Shown one piece after another: positions 12,321-24,373 of a stretch of DNA of 64,000 nt; the first letter of the stretch is position 1, and each line of letters begins with the position of its first letter. Source of the DNA: Mytilinidion resinicola (Eukaryota > Ascomycota > Dothideomycetes > Mytilinidiales > Mytilinidiaceae); contig NW_022985456.1 in the NCBI RefSeq assembly GCF_010093595.1, forward strand, positions 124,001-188,000. The letters run 5' to 3'. The notes below the pieces were generated by a model, which worked only from the letters and a program-made list of their open reading frames with translations, searched no databases and was not told the origin of the DNA. A program made the translations under genes and the position numbers.

Positions 12321-14487
12321 CGTGCCGGTCGGGAAGGATGGGATTGTAGGTCGTGAGACGGACGCGTGCTGCTGCTGGAATGTAGTCCGCAGCGAGCTCG
12401 CAGTGTGGGTGGCGTTGGTGAGAAGGTGGAAGGGAAGCCGCAGGAGGAGCGGAGGATTGAGGAGAAGAGAAAGAAAAATTTGCAGGGCGACGTATAAATT
12501 GGAGTGGTTGGTACCAGCCACCGCCCATTTGCAAGTGAAGCGGTCGTGAACCTTGGCGCGCTCGCGAAACTGTGGTCCGTGCGCTCTTGGCAGAAGTCGA
12601 TGAGGTTTCGAAATTAGACGTGCGACGTCAAAAAACAGGCGGAGGGTTGATTTCACTCATCGAGACAACGCCTTTCGCCGAATTCGATACTGATAACGAT
12701 CTGACCGTAAATTGGGCCTGAATTCGCTACGCTCGGCAGGCCACCGTGTGCACAGGGTTTCCTCACTGCTTCCATCATTCACTGACAAGGGGCTTGAACT
12801 CCTTCTGTCGGAGGCAAGAAGCTACTTTGTCGTAGGCTCGTCTTAATCTGTACAAGAATAGCCGGAAAGCAGGGCTTGATAGAAGTGGTGACACGACCGA
12901 GTAATTTGTGAACAGCGGAAGCAGTGTGGAGGACTCTGGGACAGTCTGCAATAACCAGATCTCGATACAGGATCCCAATCTCTCTAGATAGCTCAAGCCT
13001 GTGCCTATCCTGATTGCGAGTCTCCCGTGTGCATTTGCTGCGCCATTTTGCGCCATCGGCTTGTCTTGGATCTGCCACTGTACCACCACCACATCACCAG
13101 AGAGTAAAGGCCATGTATGAACACTGATATAGCTCCCACTGACTCAATTCCACACATCCGTTTACATGCCATGCTAGTTCAGACAATAAAAAGTGAGGAT
13201 TGGGACGTACAACCTCAACCTCACTATACCCTGGCTACATCACGTGATCATCCCGCAATCGCTCCCTGGACGTGAATTGATATCGCTGCGTTCGCTCAAC
13301 ACAAGGGTGACGAGATAACAGCCCACAATATCGGCACATAGGCCCAGATACACCGTGACGTGACAATAAGGCGCTGGCAGCCACGGGGCTTGCTACCTTT
13401 GTAGGTATTGTTCCAACCCGTCGAGATGGCCTTTGACTTCCGCCTCGAGCGCCCTGAAGTAGCTTTGTGCTCTGGTCGCCCCAGCCCTCGCCGCGAGTGT
13501 TTCCGCTGGCTCGCTTCCCCGCTGCCGGCTCCGCTGTGTAAGCTGGCCGTCTAGATGCGATGCTGCTGCCCTGTGCCCGTGAAACTGAGCAGATGAAACT
13601 GACCAGAAACACCTGCGTGATTCGCGCGGCAGCAATTGAGGATACAGCAACTGGCTTCGGGCCGCCGCTGCACAGCCTCGCCTCTCCCCAAGCGTGCCCG
13701 GGACGGTCGGGAAACTGCGTGCTGGTGCTGCTGGTGCTCGTGCTGCTGGGCGTCGCGTCGCCAGGGCTATCAGTGACGTTCGTTTGCGGGTGCTGCTACA
13801 AGGTTGCTAGGCGGAGGGGGTAAAGCCACTTCAGTGCTGCCATCGCCATCTCGTGCTAGGCGTCCTCCATCAACTCCACACTCCACCCTCACCCTCCTTA
13901 TTCCAATACCCTTGGCCCTCCATCCTCGCGCGGCTCCAGTCTGCAACGCACGCTCTCTCTCCATCGCTCCTTCCCATCGCTCCCTCGCACCGTTCGTCCT
14001 GCCCTGCCTGTGTGCCCAGGAAGGGAAAGCAGCCACCACCGCCTCCTCGACTTTGGCCCTCGCCCCCGAGCATCGCAATCCTTCCAACACCATCGAGCTG
14101 CTTTCCAGTCAATCACTTTGCAGAACTACGCTGGTTTCTAGCAGTCGCCCCAGGCTCTTATTCCCCATACACTTGAAGGCGTATCCTGCATCCCCCAGCA
14201 CTCTTCCACAACGTAAGTCCGCCGGCCCCATCCCCACCGCCGTCATAGCTGCCATCAGGGCCTGCTGTCGAGTCCATCCATCTGTCCACTTCACCTGGAG
14301 CTGTTGTGTTTCATCCTTTGCTGTGCCATCCGAGCTCCTTTCGCTGACGATCCCAGATCTCCTGTCTAGAGTTTTCGAGTACTGTTCTCAAGACTACTTG
14401 CTTCACCCACCTTTCACCCCCGTCGAATATCCCAATTCGAGTACATAGCGCTACTGTACACCGCTTTTGGACTACAAATTACCACAC
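12321..14487. promoter_or_regulatory. Divergent upstream region of GLE1 and SSD1
   Basis: About 2.2 kb separate two start codons facing away from each other. The part next to SSD1 (about 13,850-14,480) is pyrimidine-rich on the plus strand with many CCTC/CTTC runs and is probably a long 5' leader. A GTAAGT at about 14,213 could be the donor of a leader intron. Short frames here have no recognisable motif. Confidence 0.4.
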
Positions 14488-17400
14488 ATGGATCAGCAAG
14501 GCAATCCCGGTCCCATGGGACCTGCGGGCCGTCGCCTGCACATCGCTCATCGACGCAGCCCGTCTGAGTTGACGCCCCTGATGAGTAGGCCATCCCTGAC
14601 TATCCTGTATCGTTACGGGAGGCTAATCTCATATTACAGTGGAACAACTAGCTATCGCACAGCAGATCGAAGTCCTCCAACAACAGCAGCAGCAGATTGC
14701 CGCTACCCACCAGCAGTATGTCAACATGGGCATGATTCAACCTCAGCAGCACCTGCCAGGCGCCAACTTCCCAATGCAGGGGCAGATGCCCAACGTCTCC
14801 CCACACGCCAACAACTTCCAATTCCCTCAGCAGATGCCTCAACAGCATCTTGCTGTACCAATGAATGCCCCCTCACAGCCCTCGGCCCACCGTCGGAACC
14901 AGTCTGCTCTCCCAAACGTTGGAATGGGCCCACCGCCGGCTCCATCTTCGGGGACTTCTGGATTTGGAGAATATGCCCAGCAAGGCAATCAGGGTAGGGA
15001 GAATGTCAACCCCCGAGGCCGTGGCGGCGGTGCTGCTGGCGCCGGGCATGCCCGTCGTCATTCACTCGCGCTTCCAGAAGCTAAGAAAGCTGCCGAGTTG
15101 GCAGAGCAAAAACGAAAGACCTCTGGGTTCCAATTCCCAATTCCTGGTGCCGCCCCCTCGAGCTCCAGTTCCAACCGTGATTCGAGCCCCAGCGGCAACG
15201 GCGGGTCTCAATCCGGGGACCAAAGCACACCTGGCCGTCTGGGTGCTGGTCGTGGTGCACATGGTCGCAGTCAGAGCATGGCAGTCGGTGGACGCGGCGG
15301 CGGCCCAGCCGGTCGCGGAGGAGGTAACTTCCAATTCCCTCCCCCGCAGGCGACGGCCGATGCCGGTGCCGGAGCCGGCAACCACGGCGGCCAGTCGGAT
15401 TTCCAACGACGTGGAAGCCAGGGACATGGCAGGACTGGATCCAGGAATTTCGAAGGCAACTGGCGACAGCCCAACAATAATAACCAGCAACAGCAGCAGC
15501 CTACCCAGGATCCCCAATCCCAGAACATGGGCAATTTCAACATGAACCAGACCGCTGGTGCAGCCCCCTTCCAGCCGGGTCATCGCGCACGAGGGTCTGT
15601 CAATCAGTCGGTCGGCTCCCTAGGTAATTTCCAGTACCCAGGTCAACCTCAGCTCGTTCAGCTTCCTCAGGGGCAAGTTCTTGTGCAGCCTCAAATGTTT
15701 CCAGGCGGCGGCCAAGGCCTCAACCCACTGCAGATCGCACATCTACAGGCTCTCCAAGCTGCTCAGATGAATGGTCAAGGAATGGGAGGACTACAAACCA
15801 GCCAACACGCTCAGCCCCAGATGACGATGCAGCAACAACAGCAGCAGCGCAAGACTCTTTTCACTCCTTACTTGCCCCAGGCAACCCTTCCCGCACTCCT
15901 TGGCGACGGTCAGCTCGTCGCCGGCATCCTGCGTGTCAACAAGAAGAATCGGAGTGATGCCTATGTTACCACTACCGATCTCGATGCAGACATCTTCATT
16001 TGTGGAAGCAAAGACAGGAACCGTGCGCTAGAAGGTGACCTTGTCGCTGTCGAACTCTTGGACGTTGATGAAGTATGGGGTCAGAAGCGAGAGAAGGAAG
16101 AAAAGAAGAAGAGGAAGGACAGCTCTGACCCGAGAGGCGGCAGCATCGCAGTCAATGATGCAACCACACAGCCCGAGACTAGCCAGTCAGGCACAGACGG
16201 CGGTATTCGTCGCCGTGGCAGCTTGAGACAGCGCCCGACTCAGAAGAAGAATGACGACGTGGAGGTTGAGGGACAGAGCCTGCTCCTCATGGAGGAGGAA
16301 GAGATCAACGATGAGCAGAAGCCACTCTACGCTGGACACATTGTTGCTGTCATCGAGCGCGTCGCGGGCCAAATGTTTTCTGGGTAAGTGTAAATTAATT
16401 GTCATGATCTTAGAGCACACGACTAACTCAACACAGAACTCTTGGCCTCCTACGCCCTAGTAGCCAGGCAACGAAGGAAAAGCAAGAGGCTGAGCGTCAA
16501 GCTCGTGAGGGCAACTCTGGACGTCACCAGCCAGAACGTCAACAAGACAAGCCAAAGATCGTCTGGTTCAAGCCAACCGACAAACGCGTTCCTTTGATCG
16601 CTATTCCAACCGAGCAGGCACCGCGCGACTTTGTAGAAAGGCACCAAGACTACGCCAACCGAATCTTCGTAGCTTGCATCAAGCGTTGGCCTATCACTTC
16701 TCTTCATCCTTTCGGCACCCTCGTCGAGCAACTTGGCGAGATGGGAGATCTTAAAGTGGAGACTGATGCCCTTCTCCGTGACAACAATTTCGGCCCCGAC
16801 GATTTCTCCGATGCCGTTTTGAAGAATGTCGGTTTCGAAGATTGGTCTGTTGCCAACGATGGAGAGGCTGCTTTGGAGAACCGTCGCGATTTCCGAGGCG
16901 AGAAGACCTTCACCATTGATCCTAATGGCACCAAGGAGCTGGATGACGCAATTCACTTCAAGGCTCTCGAGGATGGCCACGTTGAGATTGGTATCCACGT
17001 CGCAGATGTGGCCCACTTCATCAAGGCCAACTCGCTTGTGGACCGCGAGGCAAAGAAACGAGGTACGGCTGTGTACCTCATGAACCGCACCGTCAACATG
17101 CTCCCCTCCCGTTTGTCGTCGGACATCTGCTGCCTGAACCCTGGAGAGGATCGTTACACCGTCAGTGTCATCTTCAAAGTTGACCCGGAATCTGGTCTCG
17201 TTCTCGAGGACGACACTTGGGTCGGCAAATCAGTTATCAAGAGCTCTGGAAAGGTTTCCTACGAAGAGGTCGACTCCGTCATCAGTGGTCGCGGAGATGC
17301 CGAGTTCAGCAACGAGATCAAGATGCTCCGTCACATCACACAACGTTTCCGCCAGGCGAGATTTGGAGACCGGTCGACTGATATCCCGCCTCTTCGTCTG

Positions 17401-18800
17401 ATGTATCAGCTTGATGACGAGAACGTGCCCGTAGAGGAGAACATTTTCGATTCGACCCCCGCACATGAACTTATCGAGGAGCTCAGCCATAAGACGAATG
17501 CATTCGTGGCCAAGAAGATCCTTGCCGGGCTTCCGGAGAAGGCCCTGCTCAGACGCCATCCCTCGCCGAATCCCCGTCGTCTCGAAACCATTGCTGACAG
17601 AATGAACGCTATTGGCTACGACATCGACACTACCAGCAGCGGCACCTTGCAGAATAGCTTGTTCAAGGTTGACGACGACGACATCCGAAAGGGCATGGAA
17701 ACCCTCATGATTAAATCTATGCAGCGTGCCAAGTACAGCGTGGCCGGCAAGGTGCCAGAAGATCAGCACCCGCATTACGCCCTAAACTTGCCCGTCTACA
17801 CGCATTTCACCAACCCGTCTCGAAGGTATGCAGACATCGTTGTTCACCGTCAGCTCGAGGCCGTTTTGTCCAACGGCGCCATCGAATTCGCGGACGACAT
17901 TGAAGCTCTTGTCAAGATGGCCGAAATGTGCAACACAAAGAAGGACTCAGCTCATGCCGCACAAGAGCAGAGCGTGCATATTGAATCCTGCAGAAAGATG
18001 GACAAGAAACGCCTGGACTTGGGCGGCGATCTCATCAGCGAAGGCATCATCCTCTGCGTTTACGAATCAGCCTTCGATGTCCTCATTCCAGAATATGGAT
18101 TCGAAAAGCGCGTGCACTGCGATCAACTGCCACTGAAGAAGGCCGAATTCGATAAGAACAAAAGGCTGCTCGAGCTCTACTGGGAAAAGGGTGTTCCCTC
18201 ATCCACCTACATCCCCGAGGATGAGCGTCCGAAACACGGCTCTCTGCGTGCTGCCAACGCTGCTGCCGCTGCTCGTGACGCAGAGGTTGCCAAGCAACGC
18301 GCTAAAGAACTCGAAGAAGCCCAGCGCAAGAAGATGGATACTGGTACCATTTCCACGGACGACGTCGACGCTCTCTTCGATGATGACGAGGACGATATGG
18401 AAGACCTGGCTGGCATGACGGCGGGTGTTTCCCTCAACCCAGCCGGTGCTGACCGACCGACTCAAAGCATGCCACCTTCGCCGACGAGGAATGGTCTATC
18501 TTCCAGCCAAACACCCCACCGGGTCAAATCGGATTCGAAACTTAATCAGACTGCCAGCGAGGTGCCCGAGGCGAAGTTGACAAACAAGGAAAAGTATCTC
18601 AAGTGGTTCACGCTGAGAGAGGAGAACGGAGACTACATCCAGGATGTGCGAGAGATGACCCGAGTGCCCGTGATCTTGAAAACAGATCTGACAAAGAGCC
18701 CACCGTAAGTAAACGCACATTCGTACGGATTAATGATGGTACTGACTCATTTCGTTGCAGGTGTCTGACGATCCGCTCTCTGAACCCCTATGCTTTGTGA
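14488..18800 (+). CDS. SSD1: Ssd1-type RNA-binding translational regulator (inactive RNase II fold)
   Basis: Cytoplasmic mRNA-binding protein that controls translation of cell-wall transcripts and acts with the Ndr kinase Cbk1/COT-1. Exons 14488-14584, 14640-16383, 16437-18704 and 18761-18800 close in frame to 1382 residues. The N-terminal 440 residues are disordered and rich in Gln, Gly and Asn. They carry HxRxxS kinase sites (H21, H116, H169, H240, H295) and FQFP-type docking motifs (92, 196, 263; FQYP at 363). The C-terminal part has cold-shock and RNB domains. In the RNB active-site loop TIDPNGTKELDD, the second catalytic Asp of bacterial RNase II is Glu (E781), consistent with the known lack of nuclease activity in Ssd1. 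The protein ends LTIRSLNPYAL, encoded by a 40-nt last exon. Confidence 0.95.
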
Positions 18801-20434
18801 GCGATCAACCGACTGCTTCATTTCAACTTTTACCAGAGGGACCTAGTCCCTCCACAGCGACCAATCGACCCTACACTCATTCGGGCCGATTGATGAAAAG
18901 TCAGCGCATCTTCCACGCCAACCTGTGCAGCATATGCGCATGCTCAGGCTTGGAAGTGCCGTCAAACAACACCCACCCACATTCTTTACTTGACCAATCA
19001 TTTGCATTACTCTTTAGAGGCATGGAAGATTGGAGTTCGTGCGAGGAGGACGGCATGGGAATTTGGACGGAGGAAAAGCATGGAGGATAGTGGATTGAGA
19101 CATTGATGGTATACGGCCGAGAGAGGCCCTTGGGGGAGATTAGGGCAACAAGTTTAATCAGTCGGACAGACGACGAGATATTAATATGTAGGAGTGGAAA
19201 GCCCCATTAGAGTCCCTGTTCTTGTTGTTAGTATGACCATAGCACCATTCCAAATTGAATATAAGCTTGCGCACTCGTGCTGCCGCGATCCGATGGTGCA
19301 TATCAACGTGTCTTAACAGCTTGGACGGCGAGTGAATATCCGAGCAGCCTGCTTGGATCGAGGTTTCGAGGCTGCGACCTCCAGCAGTCCCTAGCCCCTC
19401 GCTCCCCTGTCTCGGCTTGTCCCCTGTGGGCGTAACGCACATCTGGGTGAGCTTAAGGGAGATAAACTGTGTTTAGGGGCGCTTGGCGGGTTCCATCATG
19501 GACCTCCTTGCAACCGCCGCGAGGCCGCACTCCGCATCCACCAACACCAGCGTATTGGCCTGGAGCCTCTGCCTGCGAGCAGCGCGCGAGAGCAGCCGCA
19601 CCTTGTAGTAGGCTTGTCTATTCATATCTTCGAAGCCCTAAAGGCTATTTTGATAGTTGCAACGAGCACCCGTCGCCATCATCAGCGCTCGCACACAGAA
19701 ACGACTGCTCACGATCAGCACGGCATGGGCTTCACTGAAGTAGCGCCTCAGCATGCGACCGGAAAGACGCCCTGCCGCCATTGCTGGAAATGAGCCCAGC
19801 CAGCCTTCTTAGTAGTATTATCAAGGCGCTGGCAATGCAGGCGGCTCTGCGGTCTCCGAGCAGTGGTGGTGATGCTTTTGGAGTTTCATGGCGCACGCTT
19901 CCCGTCTCAACCCCCCGGTCTGACACAACACCTGCACTGGGCGACTCTAGCACCTCAGCTATCACCAACCTCGCACCAAAGTCAGGGCGCTTCACTACCC
20001 TTCCAGGCAGTCCGCCGCCCTGCAGGCCTTGTTTTGCCAAGCACGGGAGCTTGAACACCCCCCGATGTGGCAGACTAGAACGGGGGCTGCACCCGCCCGC
20101 CCTGTGCAGTCCTGTCCCGTCGCACGCAGGTCCTCGGGATTTGACATGGCGTCTCAGATGCAGCCAAGAGAGTCGCATATCCGATTATAAGGTAGATGCG
20201 GTCGCCCACTCGGTTTCTCCTAGCGTTTTCTGGTGCATCATTGCTGGCAGAGAGACATCACGTTCACCCATCTCGTCCTTCACTCGTAATATTCTACCCA
20301 CGTTCCTTCATTTCAATTCTCGTCCTGTCCCTGGTTGGACTTTGACTCTGCACACTTTACTCTGCAAGCTTTTGCTAGCATCCAGTCATTCAATCATTCA
20401 ACAAATCAAGAATAGTTCATCTTAATCTCCCAAC
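18801..20434. other. Intergenic, no gene seen
   Basis: About 1.6 kb between SSD1 and the ferritin-like gene. Frames of 60-215 codons occur on both strands, but none shows a domain, signal peptide or plausible start and splice pattern. The last 250 bases are pyrimidine-rich and probably form the leader of the downstream gene. Confidence 0.45.
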
Positions 20435-21573
20435 ATGCCTAGCCTACGCAAGATTCTCAAGTATCTCTTCGCCCTGGGCCCCGTTGTCAGCGCCTTGCCC
20501 GCGCCTGTGCCAAAGCCTGGGTCAGTGTTGAAGCCATATCCGAGAGCACGCTTGGATGTAAGACAGGCTGCCTCGCAGGGTTTGAACGATGTCGACATTC
20601 TTCAATTGTAAATTCACGAGACCACGCATACTATCATGATCCTTCTACTAACCACCATCAGTGCGTTGACTGCTGAGCATCTTGAAGCAACATTTTACCG
20701 CCAGGGTTTTGCCAAGTTTCCGGCCAGCGATTTCCAGGCTCTAGGACTGAGCGACGCCAGCATAACAGCTCTCCTCGCCGTTGGACAGTCAGAAGCTACG
20801 CACGTCTCGACACTGCTTTCCGCAATTGCAACGGCTGGGTTCGAGCCTGTCGAGCCTTGCGTGTACAACTTCGGCTTCACCGACGCCGCCGGAATGGTGG
20901 CCACTGCACGCATTCTTGAAGCCGTCGGTCTTTCTGCGTAAGTTGCAGCATTGATATGAGAGCATGAACTGTAACTAACGTCCCATGATAGCTACCTTGG
21001 AGCTGCTCCTCTCATCAACTCCTCCGCCATCCTCAGCGTCGCAGCTACCATCGCAACCGTGGAAGCCCGCCATCAGACCTTCATCCGAGTTGCATCTAGC
21101 GCTGACCCCGTCCCTGCCGCCTTCGACACGCCTCTCGGCCCACGCGCAGTCTTCACTCTCGCCGCGCAATTCATCACCTCCTGCCCTGCTGGCTCTAACC
21201 TCGCCATCCAAGCCTTCCCTTCAATCGCGCTCCAGAACCCTATGAACGCCGTCGCTGGACAGAGCTTGGTGCTTGCAGATGCCTCCCAGCCTGCTGGCGC
21301 AACAAATTGCGCATTTATTGGCCCGTAAGTCGCTCTTAGTCGCTTCGCATGGAGATAAGATGCTAACGGTTGTCCAAGAACCGGCACCCAGTTCAGCGAC
21401 CTCACAAACGGTGCGTGTGTCGTGCCGCAGGGCCTCGGAGGAGAGACATACATGATGGTCACAAATGCGCAATCAATCGCTGACGAGGCTGTTTTGGCTG
21501 GGTAAGCACACTCCTCCTCCCCCAGAAATCTCCAGCTAACCATCCCAGCCCATCCGTGATCCTAGCCTCATGA
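20435..21573 (+). CDS. Secreted ferritin-like domain protein (Rds1 type)
   Basis: Secreted or cell-surface protein with a ferritin-like four-helix fold, similar to the fungal stress-related Rds1 group. Exons 20435-20607, 20662-20937, 20992-21324, 21379-21501 and 21549-21573 give 309 residues in frame. A signal peptide (YLFALGPVVSALPAP) covers about residues 10-25. Possible metal ligands are spaced as in ferritin-like proteins: TAEHLEATFY (E63, H64, E66), SEATH (E102, H105) and VEARH (E174, H177). The C-terminal part after about residue 200 contains GTQFSDLTNGACVVPQGL and ends PSVILAS. Whether it binds iron is unknown; the name is from motif resemblance. Confidence 0.75.
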
Positions 21574-22117
21574 TCTTAATAGCCGACAGCCGCCAGATTT
21601 TCATTTCTCGCGTAGCATTGGCATGCATGGAGGCGCAAGTTATTTTTCTATTCTATTTTAGAGGGAGAGTGACGGGCTGGATGCGAGATGAGCCGCCGCC
21701 ACCAACGCCGGTACCAATACCCCCTGGTTGGAGTTGGATTTTCGAAGGTCAGGAATCTTCTAGAGCTGGGGCGTGGTGGATAATTAGGATTGGTGGGGGG
21801 TTGAGATGGGTTCGGAGCTAGATGACTCGAACGCTTAGATGCTGCCAGTAATGATATGATATATTTACAAACTCTGACGTTGGAAACCACTAGTCTATAT
21901 ACTCATACTCTAGTCCTCCCTCGCTCTCTGATAGGGTACAATCGTGGGAAAGAGAGGCTTCCAGCCAACCTCAGATCTCAGATCAACTGTCCTAAGACGC
22001 TATGTAGCGACCGGAATGTAACGATTCAGGTCACGTGTCTCTGCATTATAGCTATATCCAAAATTCGCAGGGCTCCAGTCCGCCGTTAAGAATAGGAGCA
22101 GTCCCGACTTACCCCCC
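21574..22117. other. Tail-to-tail intergenic region
   Basis: The ferritin-like gene and the MATE gene converge on this 544-base stretch. No coding frame with recognisable motifs was seen. Confidence 0.4.
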
Positions 22118-23655
22118 TTACTGTCGATGCCGCTTAGAAACTTCCCTCCCCAGCTCGTCCCAAGAAATCCTCGTGATGCATGCGGTCTGGAGCATCAAGA
22201 GCGCGCCGCTCCCCGCGATGATGCCCGCCCACAACCCAAACAGCCCGTAGTCCCTCTGGAAACAGAGATAGTACCCCGTCGTCAAACCTACGCCGTAGTA
22301 CGCCACAAAGTTACACGCCCCTGAGAGGTGATTCTTGCCGGCGCCACGGAGAACGCCACCCGCGCCGCCATTCGAGAGATCGAGGACCTGGAAGGCCGCC
22401 ATTAGAGGTAGGACTTGGGCCGTTTTCTGAACGACGGAGGGGGAGCTGGTGAAGAGATAGCCGTACTGGCTTCGCGCGAGCATGATGGCTGCGAATTCGA
22501 GGACGCCGAATATGAAGGAGAGGAGGTAGGAGGCGGTGATGGCTTTGGGTGCTAGGGAGCCGCGGTTGGCGCCGAGTAAGCCGTCTATGCGATGGCTGGC
22601 TGCGACGCTGATGCCGAGGGAGATGGTTGTGAGGAAGAGGTCTGAGGACATTAGGATCTGGGTAGGTGTTAGCTTCTTTCTTTTAAGTGATGGTATGATG
22701 CTAGGTTCGGTGGACGTACGCTCTGGGCCCCGATTGAGACTTTGTCTAGTCGTGCTGCCATCATGGCGAGGATCTCGAAGCTGAAGAGTGTTAGCAGTAA
22801 AAGAAAGCGTCCTTTGAAGCGCGCTCACCTCCACCATTCTGTTGCAATCGTCAGAATGCCCGTGATCGCGTAATACAGTACACGAGGCAAGCCCCCGAGC
22901 ACTCCTGTTGTTGACGCACGGAAACTCTCCCTAGCTATGGGCGTGACGTAGATGGTGTAAAGCAGCAAGATGGCAGTCGAGAGCTGGTATATGGAGAACG
23001 CAAGTGGGATGGCCCACAGTCCTAAATCTGTCCATTTGACCAGAGCAAAGCTGATCAGAATGCCTGCTGCGCTCGTCCCGAACATGACGACGCCGACTCG
23101 GTTGCTCGTTTCTTGAGCCTGAAGGAACTTTTTCAAGCATTCGCTGAGCACTTGTAAGAAGCCGGCGGGCAGCATCATGCACATGAATCGGCCGGTTCCG
23201 AGACCGAATTGCTCCTCCTGGCCGAGTGCAATGAAGAGCCGGCCGGAAAGCAACCAGATGGGTGTGATGAGCATCCCGAATATGAAGAGGAGAATGATTA
23301 TGCATTGCTGAAGGAACAATCCAAGTATGCTTGGGTTGTGTACTGATGTGAGAGCTTGGCCGCATAGTGTATCGAGAGCAGTGGCACCTCTAATCGCGAC
23401 TATGGTGCTAGTACAGGAGAAGAACATGAACCCGTAGGATGCGATTGCCATCGGAGATGGGCCAAGTGTTCCCGCAATGACGACGCTGCAGGCTTGTACT
23501 ATGTTCTGAGGTGCAAAGGAGACACAGATAGGTATCGTTTTCTTCGTTATAGTTTGCAGCTCTTGCAGTAGAGAGCTGCATGCCGGTTCCACCTCAGAGG
23601 AGCTCTGGGACACCGGGAGGAGAGAAGTGCGTTCATCGATGGACAGGGATGCCAT
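22118..23655 (-). CDS. MATE-family efflux transporter
   Basis: Multidrug and toxic compound extrusion transporter of the plasma or vacuolar membrane; substrate unknown. Three exons, about 23655-22829, 22780-22720 and 22657-22118, give 475 residues in frame. About twelve hydrophobic helices are visible. Family marks include GTLGPSPMAIASYG and ALDTLCGQALTS in the first half. EWW-SFEILAMMAARL spans the first intron, and NGGAGGVLRGAGK lies in the second half. The start is the ATG before a polar N-terminus (MASLSIDERTSLLP), which carries an acidic/dileucine-like ERTSLLP signal often seen in vacuolar proteins. The small middle exon is 61 nt. Exon borders in this gene may be off by one base. Confidence 0.88.
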
Positions 23656-24373
23656 TTTTATTCAAAGAAATAGACGCTGTAACACCGATATAAGAGAAGG
23701 TGGAAAAAATGAAGAGTTTGCTGGAATAGGTACCAGAGACAACAGCACTTCCTAATTCTTCGACTCGCTGGGTCGCTCGACCCTTTGAGTCTTTGTACAA
23801 CTCCATAATTAGCTGTAAAGTTGACCCTACGCCCGAGATCATCTTCAGCACTTCGCCTACATGTTGCCATGAGTGAGTTAACGAGGAAGTGGATGGGTGC
23901 GTAACTGCATGAAGTTCTGTCAAGGATTTAAACCCAAAGGAGAATGGGTAAGTTATCCTATCTTCGCTGATTAAGCGATATACTCTCAGGGGAAACCTGA
24001 CCTCACCAAAGTCCATTTATCCGCTTTCGAATCTGAGCATACAAGGATGTGAAACCGAGCAGTGCCTGGGTGACCTGAGGTCGTGGCTGTGCAATCCTGA
24101 GCTGCGCTTGGCAGCCTGGGCAAGCCGGTTGTCCCAGATTCAGAACGCCTTGACACGGATTGAGCAAGTGTTAACGACTTTTGGGAGTGTTCTCGCCAAC
24201 ACGCCCAGTCTAGACCAGCCTTCGCGCTATTGAAAAAGCCCAATTATTGATAATGCGCAGCACCTCGTGTTGTCGAAACTCAAAACCTTAACAATCTTAA
24301 ACAAGTACTTACAAGCTACAATTTCTCCGGTTTAATCTCTCCCTATCTTTTACAATCGAAAACAAGCGCGATA
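23656..24373. other. Interval with a diverged repeat copy and possible gene fragments
   Basis: The region lies between the divergent MATE and orphan genes. About 23,870-23,972 is one copy of a diverged direct repeat whose partner is at about 25,609-25,707. A minus-strand frame here includes DRITYPFSFGFKSL and SGVGSTLQLIMELYKDSKG. A plus-strand open stretch to a TGA at about 24,231 includes LRSWLCNPELRLAAWASRL and follows an intron-like GTAAGT/CTCTCAG pair. Either may be the remains of a gene; I cannot identify the family. Confidence 0.35.
23870..23972. repeat. Diverged direct repeat, copy A
   Basis: Copy A shares about 100 bases with copy B at about 25,609-25,707. The best-conserved core is TAAACCCAAAGG followed by a GGAATG/AGAATG variant and ATCCTATCT. 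Read on the minus strand both copies encode D-x-I-x-Y-x-F-x-FGF-x-SL without gaps. The copies bracket the orphan gene at 24374-25540. Confidence 0.6.

Noticed and set aside
13235..14448. Several frames of 80-214 codons between GLE1 and SSD1
   Set aside because: Compositionally biased, overlapping on both strands, with no recognisable motif; better explained as promoter and leader.
15062..15583. Minus-strand leucine/glycine-rich frame of 173 codons
   Set aside because: Antisense to the disordered N-terminus of SSD1.
19732..20425. Overlapping frames of 148 and 214 codons
   Set aside because: Open on both strands at once with no domain; typical of GC-rich intergenic sequence.
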